64,000 bases of DNA from Aaosphaeria pasadenensis (lineage: Eukaryota; Ascomycota; Dothideomycetes; Pleosporales): contig JAKLMB010000001.1 in NCBI GenBank assembly GCA_022813625.1, positions 930,001-994,000 on the forward strand, written 5' to 3'. The notes beneath the pieces are model-generated. The model did no database searches. It worked only from the letters and a program-made list of their open reading frames with translations, and was not told the DNA's origin. Positions 23,369-35,822 of the stretch are shown piece by piece (positions within the stretch are counted from its first letter, which is position 1; each line of letters opens with the position of its first letter). A program made the translations under genes and the position numbers.

Positions 23369-23985
23369 CTACTTCCGCTCCACACGCATGTTGGCCTTGA
23401 TTCGTTCCAAGAGCTCTGCAGTAGTAGCCAAGGGTGATGGATGGAGGTTACGCTGTATTTGAGAAATCAGTAAGCTTGGGTATGCGGAAAGATAAGTGAC
23501 TACTTACGTTTTTGAGCCAGCGGGTGCACTCCTCATGGCTCCAGGTCTCGGGATCTAGACCGAACAATTAGTAAAATTGAATGTAACACTCCAGTAAGCT
23601 ATCCACACTAACTGGAGATTTACCGGCACAGCAACAGACTGAAAACACCCAAGAGTGCTACAACCAGACCGACGATGAAGGAAGCACCTGACCATGTGGC
23701 TGGCGCACAGTCAATAGCACATTAAAGTTGAGAAAAAAAACTAATTTCAGAAGGAATATAATTGCCATGAAAAAGCTAAGGACATGCACATGATTGCACT
23801 TACCACCAGTCGGGTCTTGGGAAGGGAAGATATCCTGGCCCCAGATGCTCCAAGCAGCGACGCCAGTCACGATGGCTGCGAAAGCAAAGAATGGTCCCTT
23901 GTATATATTCAGTATTAACAAACGGAAACGCATTGGATATCAGACTAACTCTCGAATTCGTTGCGCGGTCCAACGGAGTTGGCAT
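23369..23985 (-). CDS. Small membrane protein with HeH/SAP-like C-terminus
   Basis: A short multi-exon gene of about 110 codons. Exon 1 (23985-23950) gives MPTPLDRATNSR. The next gives GPFFAFAAIVTGVAAWSIWG followed by QDIFPSQDPTG, a transmembrane segment. Then comes ASFIVGLVVALLGVFSLLLC, a second hydrophobic helix, and DPETWSHEECTRWLKN plus RNLHPSPLATTAELLERIKA, ending MRVERK at the TAG at 23369-23371. The last part has the W..EE...WL...L.P.....ELLERI pattern of helix-extended-helix (Ish1/Msc1-like) motifs. The junction before DPETW does not keep frame with the simplest splice sites (donor GTAAAT near 23624, acceptor TAG near 23554); I could not resolve it, so the helix-2 exon may be intron or the model incomplete. 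Function unknown. Confidence 0.65.
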
Positions 23986-24368
23986 TTTGAAATGGGGTGG
24001 TGAGTGGCGAGATCAAGGAAGATGCGTGAAATCAGGTCTCTTGAGTATCCCAACTCAGGAATCGCAAGTGCTTGAATTGCGACTTGTAGTAGTTATGTAG
24101 GAATGGAAATATAATAATATATAGGCAGCAGCAAGAAGGTAGAAGACAGCAAGAGTACTGACACCACTTGTACTGAACTCGAGAGTTGAACGCCACAGCA
24201 GTCGTCACCAAGCGAGGATCGACCTTACCTGATACAGTCAAGTTCGTGTAAGCCCCATTGCAGCCCGTGCATCCAAGCGAATTTCAACCTCCACGAACAT
24301 TATTTCCAGTAACCAGCGACCGACCGAACGAAAGACAATCCGAACGTCGACATCCCCAGACCGTCAAA

Positions 24369-24857
24369 ATGCCTTCCGAAGTCTCCGATATCAAGCAGTT
24401 CATCGAGATCTGCAGGCGCAAGGACGCCAAGTGTACGTTCGCCCACTCGAGTTGCCATTGCTCGAATTTGCAAGTTTGTGCGGCCTTTGCGCGACTGCGT
24501 GCTGGACGATGCGGCGAGCAATTGGGAATGGCAGCGAAGGATTGAAGACATATTTTCGGAACGTTATCTAACAATACCAACAGCCGCCTGCATCAAGAAG
24601 AACAAGCCTTCGAACAACATCAAGTTCAAGGTCCGGGCTTCGCGATTCGTCTACACCCTCGTCCTCAAGGACGCCGACAAGGCCGAGAAGCTCAAGCAGA
24701 GTCTGCCCCCGGGTACGTTATCGAATACCTCCGGCGAAATTTTTCTCGGATTCGCAACACAGGCAGCATGATCACGAATTGAACTAACATCTTCCGAATA
24801 GGTCTTACCATCACCGACGTTGGCAAGAAGAACCCCAAGGGCAAGCGTGCCATTTAA
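24369..24857 (+). CDS. rpl38: 60S ribosomal protein eL38
   Basis: Small ribosomal protein of the large subunit. Exons 24369-24432, 24584-24712 and 24802-24857 join to 82 residues, the expected size. The N-terminus MPSEVSDIKQFIEICRRKDA, the centre IKFKVRASRFVYTLVLKD and the C-terminus LTITDVGKKNPKGKRAI are all family-typical. The first intron is long for this window (151 bp), as is common in fungal ribosomal-protein genes. It is divergent from the small membrane-protein gene with 383 bp between starts. Confidence 0.97.
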
Positions 24858-25117
24858 GCGATTCATCGGGATGGGATTATGACATACGATCAGGCGAAGG
24901 AGGGGAGACGACGAAAACACCACCATGCATATTGAGGAAAAGGTGGCAGGACGTTTGGCGTCTTCGGATGGCTGGCTTCTCTACTGGCATACTTTAGCTC
25001 TCTCTCACCCATGAGGAGCATGAATCAAAAAAGTCAACAAATCTTCAAAAAAACGACCCTAGCAATGATTGATGGAGTGATATGAATAGGTTATTAACAT
25101 TGCTGACCGCCTAGGAA

Positions 25118-26158
25118 CTACGCTGCACGCTCTATTGCATTGAGCTGCGAATTCACCTTGAACTTGAATTCATCCTTCCGATCAAGATAGACTACCTTCT
25201 CAGTCCACCCAGCTTCTTCAACCGCTTTCTTGAAATCCTCTAACGGCGACATGAAGACGTCGTAGTCGTCGTAATGAATCGGTATCGTCAAATCGGGATC
25301 CACCAACTCCATCAATTGGATTCCTTGTTTTGCATCCATTGTGACCATCAACAATGGTAGCTTCGGCCCAGGAATTGTTGTGCCACCGAGATGTATCAAC
25401 ATCAGATCAATGTTTCTTCCAGCGTAACGTTCTGGAATCTCCTTCAACTCGTCGACCATCAATGTATCTCCCGTGATATAAATTCGGTATCCTGAATCGA
25501 AGTTTTCTCCCTTTTTGGCATTGTGATACCCTAATTCGACCATCCAACCGTTCGTTGGTGGGACAGCACTGAGCAGATCATTGGCGACTGAAAGAGGACC
25601 AGGTGGCACATGCTTTCCCGGCATACCAGCGACCCGTATGGCGGGTTTTCGACCGCCTTGTATTTTGTTCGTGTGCAAATCCAACAGTATGTCTTCCCAA
25701 TGATCAACAGCGTGAACCTGGGTAAAGCTGTCATCTCCCTTGCTTATCAGGCACGAATAGGCATGCGGCGTGGTAATGATTGGAATAGACCTAGACAACT
25801 TGGCTTCAACCTCTTGGTCGAAATGATCAGCGTGATAATGGGAGAGGAGAATAGCGTCTATCCGCGGGAGCTGCTCGAGATCTATTGCAGGATTTGTTTG
25901 ACGTGTACCCGTTACTCCAGGCCCCAGGTGAACATGGTCTCCTTTGTGCAAAAAGTTTGGATCTGTAAGAATGCGTATGCCCTCCCATTCTAATATCGTT
26001 GTTGCAGTGCCCACGAAAAAAAGCGATGCATTCTCGCCTCCTTCGGCATTTACTGGATGCAATTTGGTCTCATTGGCCTCTGCGCGTTCAAATGGTACAT
26101 TAGTGATCTCCTTCGTTGGCGGGCCCGACTGTGATGGGTCAATAGTAATACTCTTCAT
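25118..26158 (-). CDS. Metallo-beta-lactamase-fold hydrolase, UlaG/YtnP-like
   Basis: Intronless gene of 346 residues. The metal-binding motif SHYHADHFD (residues about 105-113) is the HxHxDH of the metallo-hydrolase fold. It is preceded by FVGTATTILEWEGIRILTDP, typical of the UlaG/N-acyl-phosphatidylethanolamine-hydrolase group, and followed by later ligands (ITGDTLM and IPIHYDDYD). It may act as a lactonase or phosphodiesterase on a small molecule; the substrate is not evident. No signal peptide or membrane segment. Lack of introns is unusual beside its neighbours and compatible with, but no proof of, horizontal origin. Confidence 0.87.
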   Translation of the reverse strand: MKSITIDPSQSGPPTKEITNVPFERAEANETKLHPVNAEGGENASLFFVGTATTILEWEGIRILTDPNFLHKGDHVHLGPGVTGTRQTNPAIDLEQLPRIDAILLSHYHADHFDQEVEAKLSRSIPIITTPHAYSCLISKGDDSFTQVHAVDHWEDILLDLHTNKIQGGRKPAIRVAGMPGKHVPPGPLSVANDLLSAVPPTNGWMVELGYHNAKKGENFDSGYRIYITGDTLMVDELKEIPERYAGRNIDLMLIHLGGTTIPGPKLPLLMVTMDAKQGIQLMELVDPDLTIPIHYDDYDVFMSPLEDFKKAVEEAGWTEKVVYLDRKDEFKFKVNSQLNAIERAA

Positions 26159-27025
26159 GGTTATGAGTGTTTGATATCAGGTAGGGGTTTGGGTGCACAG
26201 TTTCTTTTGAGCAGATTATGATTATGGGTCTGAATTTACCAAGTAGTAGAAAGAAGATAAGTAAAACAGGAGACATGACAAAGAGCAAAAATCGAATTCC
26301 CCCATTGTATATGCGGTGCCATTGAGATGACGAAATGAAGTTGTAATGAGGTGAAATGGTCGTGATTGGAGGAGAATAGAGCCAGGGTCTTTGATGATCA
26401 TTGGGACCCGGAGTGACGGATAGGAGAAGAAAGCATGCAACTTGTGGTAACTAGGTAATTGCCAACTTTTTTGTAATGATGGAGGTATTGCATACATTTG
26501 ATGCAATGCCCCGTTCCTATTCATAGTTATCACCAGCATTTAGATTATGCTCGTCGCGCTGAGGTAAGGAAAACATGGCTGACGAGCTACGTTGAAACTT
26601 GACAGTCCCACCACTACGTATTCGTACCACGATTCGTCGACAGCTCTTCTGTCGGATGCCGGACCACGGGGCAAGGGGCACGCGAGTTTACAGACATGTC
26701 AGAATGCTTTGTGCAAACAGGAAATCACTCATACAAGAACTCGTACATACGTACCAAGGGCAGGGGAACGCATAGAGAACGATGCATTAGATGAATAACC
26801 ACACTACGCCCCTTTCGGCAATCTGCTTTTAACGACACCTGGCAAAGCACATCTGCACAGCAACAGCACACATTTTCCGTGCCAATTTCTTTATTTAATA
26901 TTATTCGAGAGGATTCATTCCATTGATGTGGATGCGGCGCGGCTCTCTACTCATCTTCCACAATTTAGGGGTCTGAGGCACAGTACGAACAGTCCGCCGG
27001 CGGCTAGTGTGTAGATTCAAGTCAG
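26159..27025. promoter_or_regulatory. Divergent intergenic region
   Basis: 867 bp between the start codons of the metallo-hydrolase and the alpha-mannosidase, so it contains both promoters. No clear gene; short frames only. Confidence 0.5.
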
Positions 27026-29231
27026 ATGTACTCGCGAGACCCTTTCAACCTCCGCAGCAAAGCACCGCCATCCGCAGCATTGAAGTATTTGCAGACCGCT
27101 GCGACCAAGACCATCGAAACCGGCACCGCTGCCGTCGAGTCCACGAAGCAAGCGATCCAGGACGCCGATATGTCCTTTACCATCCCCCGCAACGTACCGA
27201 ACTTCCAGAACGCGTCGCGCCGTTTCGAGGATAATGTGTGGAACAAATTCACGGGGAACGAGAACTCGCTGCCAATGTACAAGGACAAGCCCGCCAACTA
27301 TGGACAAATGAAGGGGGGAGGTTCCAAGTTCGGGAAGAGGATGGCAGCTGGATTAATATTTGGTGTCCTGGTCCTGTTTTATTGGCTTGGTTGGTTGGGT
27401 AGCAGTAGTACTGTAACCAAAGTAGGCCCAGGGAAGGACAGTAGCAGCAGCACTTGGGCAAATATAATCCCCGGTTCGACCAAGGGCAAGAAGGTCGATT
27501 GGGAAAGGAGGAGGGAGAGTGTGAAAGACGCTTTCTTACTGAGCTGGAAAGCTTATGAGGAGCATGGTTGGGGTAGGTTTCTTTGTGCCTGGCTATTATA
27601 CAAAATCGGCAATGCTAAAACTGGACAGGATATGATGAATATCATCCCGTGTCCAAGAACGGACGATACATGGCGCAACCTAACGGTTTGGGTTGGATCA
27701 TTGTGGATGCATTGGATACTATGATGTTGATGAATCTTACGAAAGAGTTGAAGCATGCGAGGGAATGGGTCTCCACCACTCTGGATTACAACAAGGATCA
27801 GGATGTCAACACCTTCGAAACCACTATCAGAATGTTAGGTGGATTATTGTCGGCACATTATTTGCAAGAATTGCTTCCCGGGATAAAACCTGAGAATGCG
27901 AATGAGGAGGATGTGTTCCTAGAGAAAGCTACCGACCTTGCCGATCGCTTGATTGGGGCATACGACTCTGGATCCGGCGTTCCGTGGGCAAGCGTCATTC
28001 TCAGTACCGGAAAGGGGGAGAAATCTCATGCTGATGGCGGTGCTTCCTCCACCGCAGAAGCGACAACTCTGCAGCTGGAGATGAAGTATCTGGCATATCT
28101 CACCGGCGAAGAACACTACTGGGAAAAGGCTGAGAAGGTCATGGAAGTAGTCGACAACAATGGTGCCAAAGACGGACTCGTACCAATTTTCATCTATGCC
28201 GACAAAGGCGACTTCCGCGGAAATGAAATCCGCCTCGGCAGTCGAGGAGATTCCTACTACGAATATTTGATCAAGCAATACCTTCAGACGCAGGGCCAAG
28301 AACCAGTTTATCAGGATATGTGGGAGGAGTCCCTGGCAGGCGTTAAAAAACACCTCATTACATACTCAAAGGATAGCCACTTCACGGTTCTAGCCGAGCG
28401 ACCCAACGGTTTGGAGGGCAAGCTACACCCCAAGATGGACCATCTCGTCTGCTTCTACCCGGGTACAATTGCACTCGGAGTAACGGGAGGTAAGACACTT
28501 GCCGAAGCCAAAGCTCTTCCTACCTGGGGAAAGAAGCAGGAAGAAGACATGGAGCTTGCACGCGAACTCACAAAGACCTGCATGGGCATGTATCGCGTCG
28601 CTGCCACAGGCCTTTCTCCCGAAATCGCTCACTTCGAGATCTACGACCCACCGAAGATGATGCGACAGGAGATCCTGAAATCAAAGAGCAATCTTGAGCT
28701 AGAGGAAGATGCGGACTGGAAGACAGATTATATCATCAAGTCGGCAGACAGCCATAACCTTCAACGCCCAGAGACCGTGGAGAGCTTGTTCTACATGTGG
28801 AGAATCACGGGCGATGAAATCTACAGGGATTGGGGTTGGGAAATGTTCGAGTCGTTCGTCAAGCACACCATTGTCGAGAACGGTGGCGGCTTCACATCTG
28901 TCAACGATGTTATGGTCGTGCCTCCGCCTTCTCGTGACAACATGGAGAGCTTCTGGCTGGTGAGTAAAACGCAAACAGTGATTATTCCACGGTACTAATC
29001 ATCGTCCAGGCTGAGACGCTCAAATACTTCTACCTCCTCTTCGGTCCCAACGACATCCTTCCCCTGGACCAAATTGTTCTTAACACTGAAGCCCATCCCT
29101 TCCCACGCTTCGATGCAAGCAAGAAGAGATTCAAGACAGGCTGGAAGCGCATTCCTCGCGATGCGCAGGGCAACCTGGTTCGGGAAAGAACCCCTTCCTC
29201 AAAGGAGTCGGCAAGCAGTGAGCGTGTATGA
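27026..29231 (+). CDS. mns1: GH47 alpha-1,2-mannosidase, ER type
   Basis: Class I mannosidase that trims mannose from N-glycans in the early secretory pathway and marks misfolded glycoproteins. Exons 27026-27572, 27629-28959 and 29010-29231 join to 699 residues. It is a type II membrane protein: about 108 cytosolic residues, a helix AAGLIFGVLVLFYWLGWLG, a short stem, then the (alpha/alpha)7 barrel from DAFLLSWKAYEEHGWG. Family landmarks include YDEYHPVSKNGRYM, IIVDALDTMMLMNL, IRMLGGLLSAHYL, LRPETVESLFYMWR-like (LQRPETVESLFYMWRITGD) and the C-terminal calcium-binding NTEAHPFPRF (exon 3). The cytosolic tail is longer than in yeast Mns1. Assignment as ER rather than Golgi enzyme is by overall similarity and is less certain than the family. 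Confidence 0.9.
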
Positions 29232-29736
29232 ATATAGACAACCATATATTTCTATTGTAGATCTATATATTTCGTGTCTTTGATCTCCATTATTCTTATT
29301 ATCTGCAAAGCGCACATGACAAGCGTGCATTTCAAGGCGTTGGGATAGCAAGCGGGTATAAGGACCCGAATTGTGTGAATATAGATAACTAGGTATTGAA
29401 AGTGGGAAAAAGTACTTGAACATTATTGATGTAGCAAATTTCACCTTTCAATTTCTCGAATTTCACTTAACCGTCTTTCTGACACAAACAGTATTCCAGT
29501 TTTTTTATTTCTCAATCATTACATTCAAACATTCATACATTCTTATGACATCTTCACATAATTTAGTGTCACCGGATCAAATACTTTGCAAACATGTGCC
29601 TTTCAATATTCTGGACCAGTCACTAGAATTCCAACAAGATCCACGCACACAATCCTTGTTGACTAGATCGTTGATAACACATAGTACATGAGTAATCTGA
29701 GACATCAAAGTAGCACAATGACTTGACAACAACAAT

Positions 29737-29758
29737 GCATGGCCACGTCTGGCCATGC
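29737..29758. repeat. Perfect inverted repeat (9-bp arms, 4-base loop)
   Basis: GCATGGCCA, spacer CGTC, TGGCCATGC. Could fold as a hairpin in RNA or bind a dimeric protein. Located about 500 bp after the mannosidase stop. Confidence 0.75.
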
Positions 29759-32700
29759 TTGGGGGATGTATTCGCCAAGTGGACATTCTAATCACCTACA
29801 GTGATCCTTTACACCCGTATGAGTTGCATGATCGATATGGATCAAAAGGATATCTCGATAAGCATAGAAAGCTACACCTCGGTTTGATATAGATGAGTAA
29901 ACAAACCCGGGAGGCTATAGAACATCCTCATATGTAATGACTATATTTATACGCGGATGTATGATACAGTTGCACATCAGCTAATCTATCAAGGAATGGT
30001 ATGAGAAGTATCTATGTCTACAATAATATTTTCTACGGGCGCAGTGTAAATAGGAGCATCGAATCTGGAGTAGAGCAGGAGTATTCTTGCACTCCCACGC
30101 ACGATGTAAAGCGATGCTCCAACAGACATTCATGATGGAGACTGATAGCATGTGTCGTTTCCTGAGTACATAGATTGTCACTGAGTGTCAACTACTCTAG
30201 AAGGTCAATTATAGACATGTATTCTTAGGAAGACGAAAGCCCAGAACGTCCACAATTTCCACAATGTCCACCTGCTCGACGCTACACCTTCTACCAAGAC
30301 AAACGTTCAGGATACCTTCAAAGTCTATACCTCATCTCTCGCGCGTGCAAGCTCCAAGATGTCAGCTTGCAATCAGCTAGATAGCACTAGACTTCGAAAG
30401 CGCCCATCTGCTGACCTCAGGAGTATCTCGAATTTATGGAATCAACACACGAGACACACTCTCATAGCTCTCACGCGAATGCCAACCCAATCATCCCCTC
30501 CCGTCTGACAGGCCCCTGGGCTACCATGGGCCACTCGTACGAGGGAGCATACATCACAATCATCTCGGCACTTCGAGGAAATTGCACGTTATCGGTCAAT
30601 GTTTCTCACGACCTTGAGAGAGTCCCAAAGATGTGGGAAGTTAGATCATAGCGGTGAACACCCCCGCGGGATTGGGGGAAACAATAGGCATCATGCGGTG
30701 GTCTAGATCTTTGGTTGACTTTCCGTTTAACCGCTCGGATTTAAGGTCATACACAGCGTGCGTAGAGCGCGATTTCGTCAAGTTCGAGTTCAAGTCATGG
30801 GTGCAGGAGATAGACGGGGCGTTGTTGCTTGATTGAGAAGGTTGGGGCAGGTAACGTAGATGCTCTCAGGGTAGGCGGTCGAGGTAAGGGAACGTGACTT
30901 TTAGTGTAATTGTGCTTCACATATCTCGAGATGTTGTCTTGACGTAACGATTAAATTGGTTTTGTATACGGAGTATTCTTGTGGACCTCGTATTTCGTCT
31001 ACTCTTTGCGAGGGCGCATGGGTCAGACAACGTGCGGCGTAAGCCACGTTTTTGGGGGAGCGTTTTTTTGACGCCATTACAACATACATAGGAAGCCGCC
31101 CCGAGATCTGGACGCGGCCATTTCAGATGCCCCTCGTGCGAGGACAGAGTACGAGTACGGAGTAGTTAGTTGTGATATATGTGGTATGGATACATGGGTT
31201 GTTGGGTGCGCAGGGCTACACAGTACAGGCTGGAACCGGGGGCCGAAAGCTCGCATTTTGAGAGGCTTTAGGGTCGAGGGATCTGGATGGGCCTACAACT
31301 GCGCCACTTTTCTGTTTCTTTGAACAGTGCGACCGCGACTTGCGCGGAACGGATGGGTAATGGAAGCTGTTGCGCGCGAGCATTGTTTTCCCATGGTACA
31401 TCGCAGGACTGGAATCGAGATTGATATAAGTGATCTTCGATTATGATGTCCGAAGAATTGATTTGCGAATCGTTGGGTCATCAGGAAGGCCCGGATCGTG
31501 GACTACCACTTTGGGTAAGCCCGATGCCAGTACCAACAAGTGGAGGACTGATCATGCGAAACGGCAGCGGGAGAACAACAACGGGCGGCTATGGAACATC
31601 GTCTAGGTATATCTTTGCAGATGTTGTCATGTCGGATTACTCTGCGCATGCGCTCCGCTATGGGTGGGTATGATGAAACGAAGGCATCCCATGTTTAGGT
31701 ATAGCCTAGACCATGGCCTAGGCCTGGCCTTAATCCGCCCAATCCAAGTGTAACGTATCTGTATCGCATCAGAGGCGCCTCCTTAGAGAACTAAAAGTAG
31801 TGAGAGGACTGCTCGTTATTGTTTGACACGCTGGCTCGCCTGACTGCTAATGCGATCGGATCCAGGCCGTTGCCAAGATAAAATATCGCGAGACCACTAT
31901 AGGGCAACTGATGTACGAACGGAGCTGAGCACTCCCATTATTCCGTCCTCCTTTTTGTTTTTTACTACGGCGTAGCGTTGACCTATTCGTGGGCACTTTA
32001 GACTAAGTAGTGAAGGTGACGTCTTGCTAATATAGATCGAGCAGCGTATAGTGTTCGGAATACCTCATGCGTACATCGTCCCTGGCCGATTCGGAATCAT
32101 GGGCATACGCTAGATGTGTTCCAGAGGGCGGCGTTGGTGTTCAAGGATATTATCATAGGCGTGACCTGGACCCGGTAGAGAAGTGACTGGGTTGATCGGA
32201 GTATTCGTCGCACTGAATTCGAAACGAGCAAGTCCGCAGGTAGAATGTATGCGACGATTGGAAGGAACCGAAGTATTGGGATAGGACGGATCCCCCATCT
32301 AAAAGAAGGAACGCAGTAAATGTGGTAAAAATACACAAGTGTTCCATGAGCGTGGAAAACCATACCTGACTATATTCGTCTATACGTTTTGTGACTAGAA
32401 TGTTCGAATATCACCCTTCGTAGAGGAGAGCGATTCATCGTGGAATGACCGTGTTTTCGCACAATGCATTGTGTTGACGATAGAGCATACCTATATGGGG
32501 ACAGACAAGGAGAAAGTCCGGAGCAAAGCTAAACGGCACTCAAATGTGAATACTCACAATAGGTTGTTGTGCACAAGGTAAGATACGATGCCCTACTTAC
32601 AGTAACCAAGCATATTGAACATGTACTCCGTGGGCGGAGTAGTCGCCAGCCAAGATCGGTGCTCGGGAAATTTTCCATGGTCGCTGGCAGTCTAGGCCGG

Positions 32701-34387
32701 GCTGCTGGACTCCCGGGCGCCTCGGGCGGTCAGAAGTGGTCAAGATTGTCTTATTAGTGAATTCTCCGTAAGTCAAACACGGATACAGTCATGATCTTGA
32801 TAGGGGAGTGCGATGATACGCGGGATGTAAATCGTAGTTCCTCCTTAGAGAAAGCTGGGCACGATAGAATAAGTTACGATCTGCATGAGGGCGCCGAATG
32901 TGTACTTCGTTACACAGACCTCTAACTGCAAAAGGGTCATCAGCAGCAACCATGTCCGCAGCTGAAGGTTGAACGATAATGAATTCGGCAAGTTTGATCA
33001 ACATGCAAACCGTAAGGGTCCATGAACACGATCTACACTCAAGCCAACCTGATTCTGGTTGTAAATTGTCACGATAAACCTCGTCATGAGAACATCCCTT
33101 TGGACTAGGGTAAAGACACCAAAGCGACGCCATGTAACGTGGCTTTCAGAATTGGTTACTTTGGCAGCGACGCCCTCGAATGTTCTGGGGCAAGCAGTGT
33201 ATCTCGCCCTTGCTGGGTTAGGGTTTAGTCTTGCACAATCTACGAGCAAACGAGCAACGGAGGACGGGATCGACGGAGGGAACGCGGGCGACGGCTGGAA
33301 GCTGAACGCCATCTACTGCTCGGCCGAGTGTCACGGCCTCTGCTCGCGGCCACATTGGTGGTAGTTAAGATAATAGTGGACGGTGAGCTCCCGCCCATAC
33401 ACAATCTCACTGCATTTGGGGAATGGCGCAACTGAGCCAGTTCCCCCAATCTCTGTCAGGCCTGGATGTGAGGAGAGCAGTCGCCGGTACATATTGGAGT
33501 TGTAACGGCTTCGAGATTAGGACAGAGTTTGAACACGTAGCCTTTCTGACTGGAGCAGATCTTCTCCCGGAAATAAAGAAACGTCCGAATTCGATAGTGG
33601 AAGAAGGGGTTGGCCCTTGAAAGGTGTTTGGTTGTTGAAAATTCCCAAATTCCAGGTACATGTCTAGTTTGAACTTTGCTCCACGAGAGGAGATATTCAT
33701 GTCTCCACACGATCGTCAATCGATCTGAGATAAGCGCCTAGTGGGCAGCAAGAGATATGGTGTACTACTGTGTATTGGTTTACCAAGCACGTCTTGTGTA
33801 CGCCCTCACTTTCTTAAGTTGTACTGGCAATGCCGTCTTGCGAACTGCGTTACCCCAGGGCCTTTCTGCTGAAGCAAACATGGGTCAAGCAATCCGATAT
33901 TCCCGAGCAATATGTGGCAGGCGCATAGCCACTGACGTGAGCCCAGGCGTGTGACAAACATGCAGATGGGAATTGTTCATTAAAAGTAGACTAGAATGCT
34001 TCAGAGGACGCGTGCGGCGCACAGTAGTGCAGTGCAAGTACGGAGTACGAAAGATGGCGTATATGGGCTTTTGTGGTTGTCTCGAAGGTTTGCTGTGCAA
34101 AGGCGAGAGTGGGCCCCTGTCGCTGGAGTCTAATGCGGGTTAGTGTGTCTGTAGGCGTTTAGTCAGACGGCTGGCCGCTGCCATTGCATTGCTTCGTGCA
34201 CCACCAATTTTTTTATCGTATTCACAGCTCTCTCCAGAAGGAAAAAACAAGAGAACCCCCTTGGAACACTCACTGTCGTGTTCTATCCTATCATCGTAGG
34301 GCCGCAACACGAGCATCTACACTATGGCGTGCAACTTCCATTTCCATACGTATCCACGCTTAAGTCGAGTGAAGACCAGATTGTACA

Positions 34388-34436
34388 CGATGAGACCAGG
34401 CGAGACGAAACGAGACAAGACGAGACCAAACGCGAC
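34388..34436. repeat. Degenerate CGAGAC repeat
   Basis: Roughly six loose copies of a CGAGAC-type hexamer (GAGACC, CGAGACGAAA, CGAGACAAGA and so on). Simple-sequence tract in the gene-poor region. Confidence 0.7.
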
Positions 34437-34843
34437 ATCCCTCGCCCTACCTACCTATCACTGTCTTTTACGCACCTGGGTGCGCACCTCAGGCATATGC
34501 GGGCAGGCGGCAGAGCATCGCATATCCCAAGTCTCGGCGCCATCCCACACAGTTGGTGACTGAGTGATCTGTAACTCACCCACTCGTTTGTCTACGAGTA
34601 ATTGGGTACATACTAAGTGACTGCTCCTTAGAGGGGTCTGAAGAGTGAGAGTCTGAAGGAATGGCTTAAAGCGGCCGGTCTTGAGACCAGCCTCTGGATT
34701 GCCCAGACTTTGATTCCACGCAAGTCTACAGGGGTTGCCTTGGTGCCCTAAGATTCTAGACTGTGAGATGGACCACAAGAGACGGCTCAGGTATGATCCA
34801 CTGGCTAAAGATGCCGAAAGTCAAACAGTGTGGCCTGTCCTAT

Positions 34844-34881
34844 GGGCAGGGCAGGACAGCCTGGACAGGGCAGGGCAGGGT
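34844..34881. repeat. GGGCAGG-type repeat tract
   Basis: Several GGGCAGG/GGACAGG units in a row. Combined with GGCCTGTCC just upstream they could also pair as an imperfect hairpin. Confidence 0.65.
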
Positions 34882-35299
34882 CCACCCGCAAAAGTCAAGC
34901 CCCCACAGGCCGATCACCATCAGAGACCCTCCTGCCCTCCCTCTCCTCTCTCCTCTCAGAGAGACTCTAACTAAAGGTCTCGCTGGAGGGGGAAAGGGCG
35001 TGGCGCGGCGTAGACTCAGCGAACTCTCCCATCCCATGTCCCGACTCCTGCACGCTACACCATCCAGGCCCCAAGGCTGTTCTGCTTCGTTCCTCATTGC
35101 TAAGAAGTTTGCGGTGCAGTGTACAGGCAGGAAATTACGTCCTCAGTATACACAGGGACCCCTTGTTCCGCGACGCCTTGTTTGACTTGACCCAACTGTG
35201 CCGTTCGGTGTCTTTGTCTGCCTTTCTACCTACGGGGCCTACGACTGTCTGCACACCCGTGAGCTTGTCTTGTAATCGGGGAGACAAGGATAGTGCAAG

Positions 35300-35319
35300 A
35301 GAACGCCGGAAGGCGTTCT
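35300..35319. repeat. Inverted repeat with GGAA loop
   Basis: AGAACGCC, loop GGAA, GGCGTTCT: an 8-bp stem closed by a GNRA-type tetraloop if transcribed. It lies about 515 bp before the histidine kinase start, possibly in its 5' leader. Confidence 0.7.
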
Positions 35320-35822
35320 AGATCTACTCGACCCACCCTCCTTTAGTCTGCGATCCAGCTCAGTCCAACCATACCGTGCCCTCCTCTTCATCCCTCGCAT
35401 TCCTCCCACCAAACCACCCAAACCAGCACAAATCTCGTAGCATTCCTGACCCCGCCGTTGCTCTTACGAGGACTCTGCACCATTACCACTGTCGCCTTCG
35501 CCCTTGTTACTAATCTTTCTCTCCGAATGCACTCGCTACTACTGCACTGCCGTCCGTGAGTCCGTGGCTACTCGGTTCTAACATCACAAACTTGTTTGCT
35601 TTCTACCGCATCCAGTTTCCCCAGCATTCCTTACTTCCACACTCTCAACCCTCTCCACCGTTGGACAAAACCACTGCCCGATCGATCTATCTTCCACAAG
35701 ATAGCATCAACTGGCCACCTCTGGGACGTTGTCTTACTGAGGAGCCCTTGGACCCCATCACCCGCCTACGCTCCCCACAACCGCCCATCTCGACGTTGAC
35801 GTCCTGGACCAGCTCGACCCGC

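Noticed and set aside
34640..34745. tRNA-Ser/Leu-like segment (GGCTTAAAGCGG, CTTGAGACC, TTTGATTCC)
   Set aside because: The words recall a D-arm, anticodon arm and T-loop, but the acceptor stem and T-stem do not pair, so it is probably chance.
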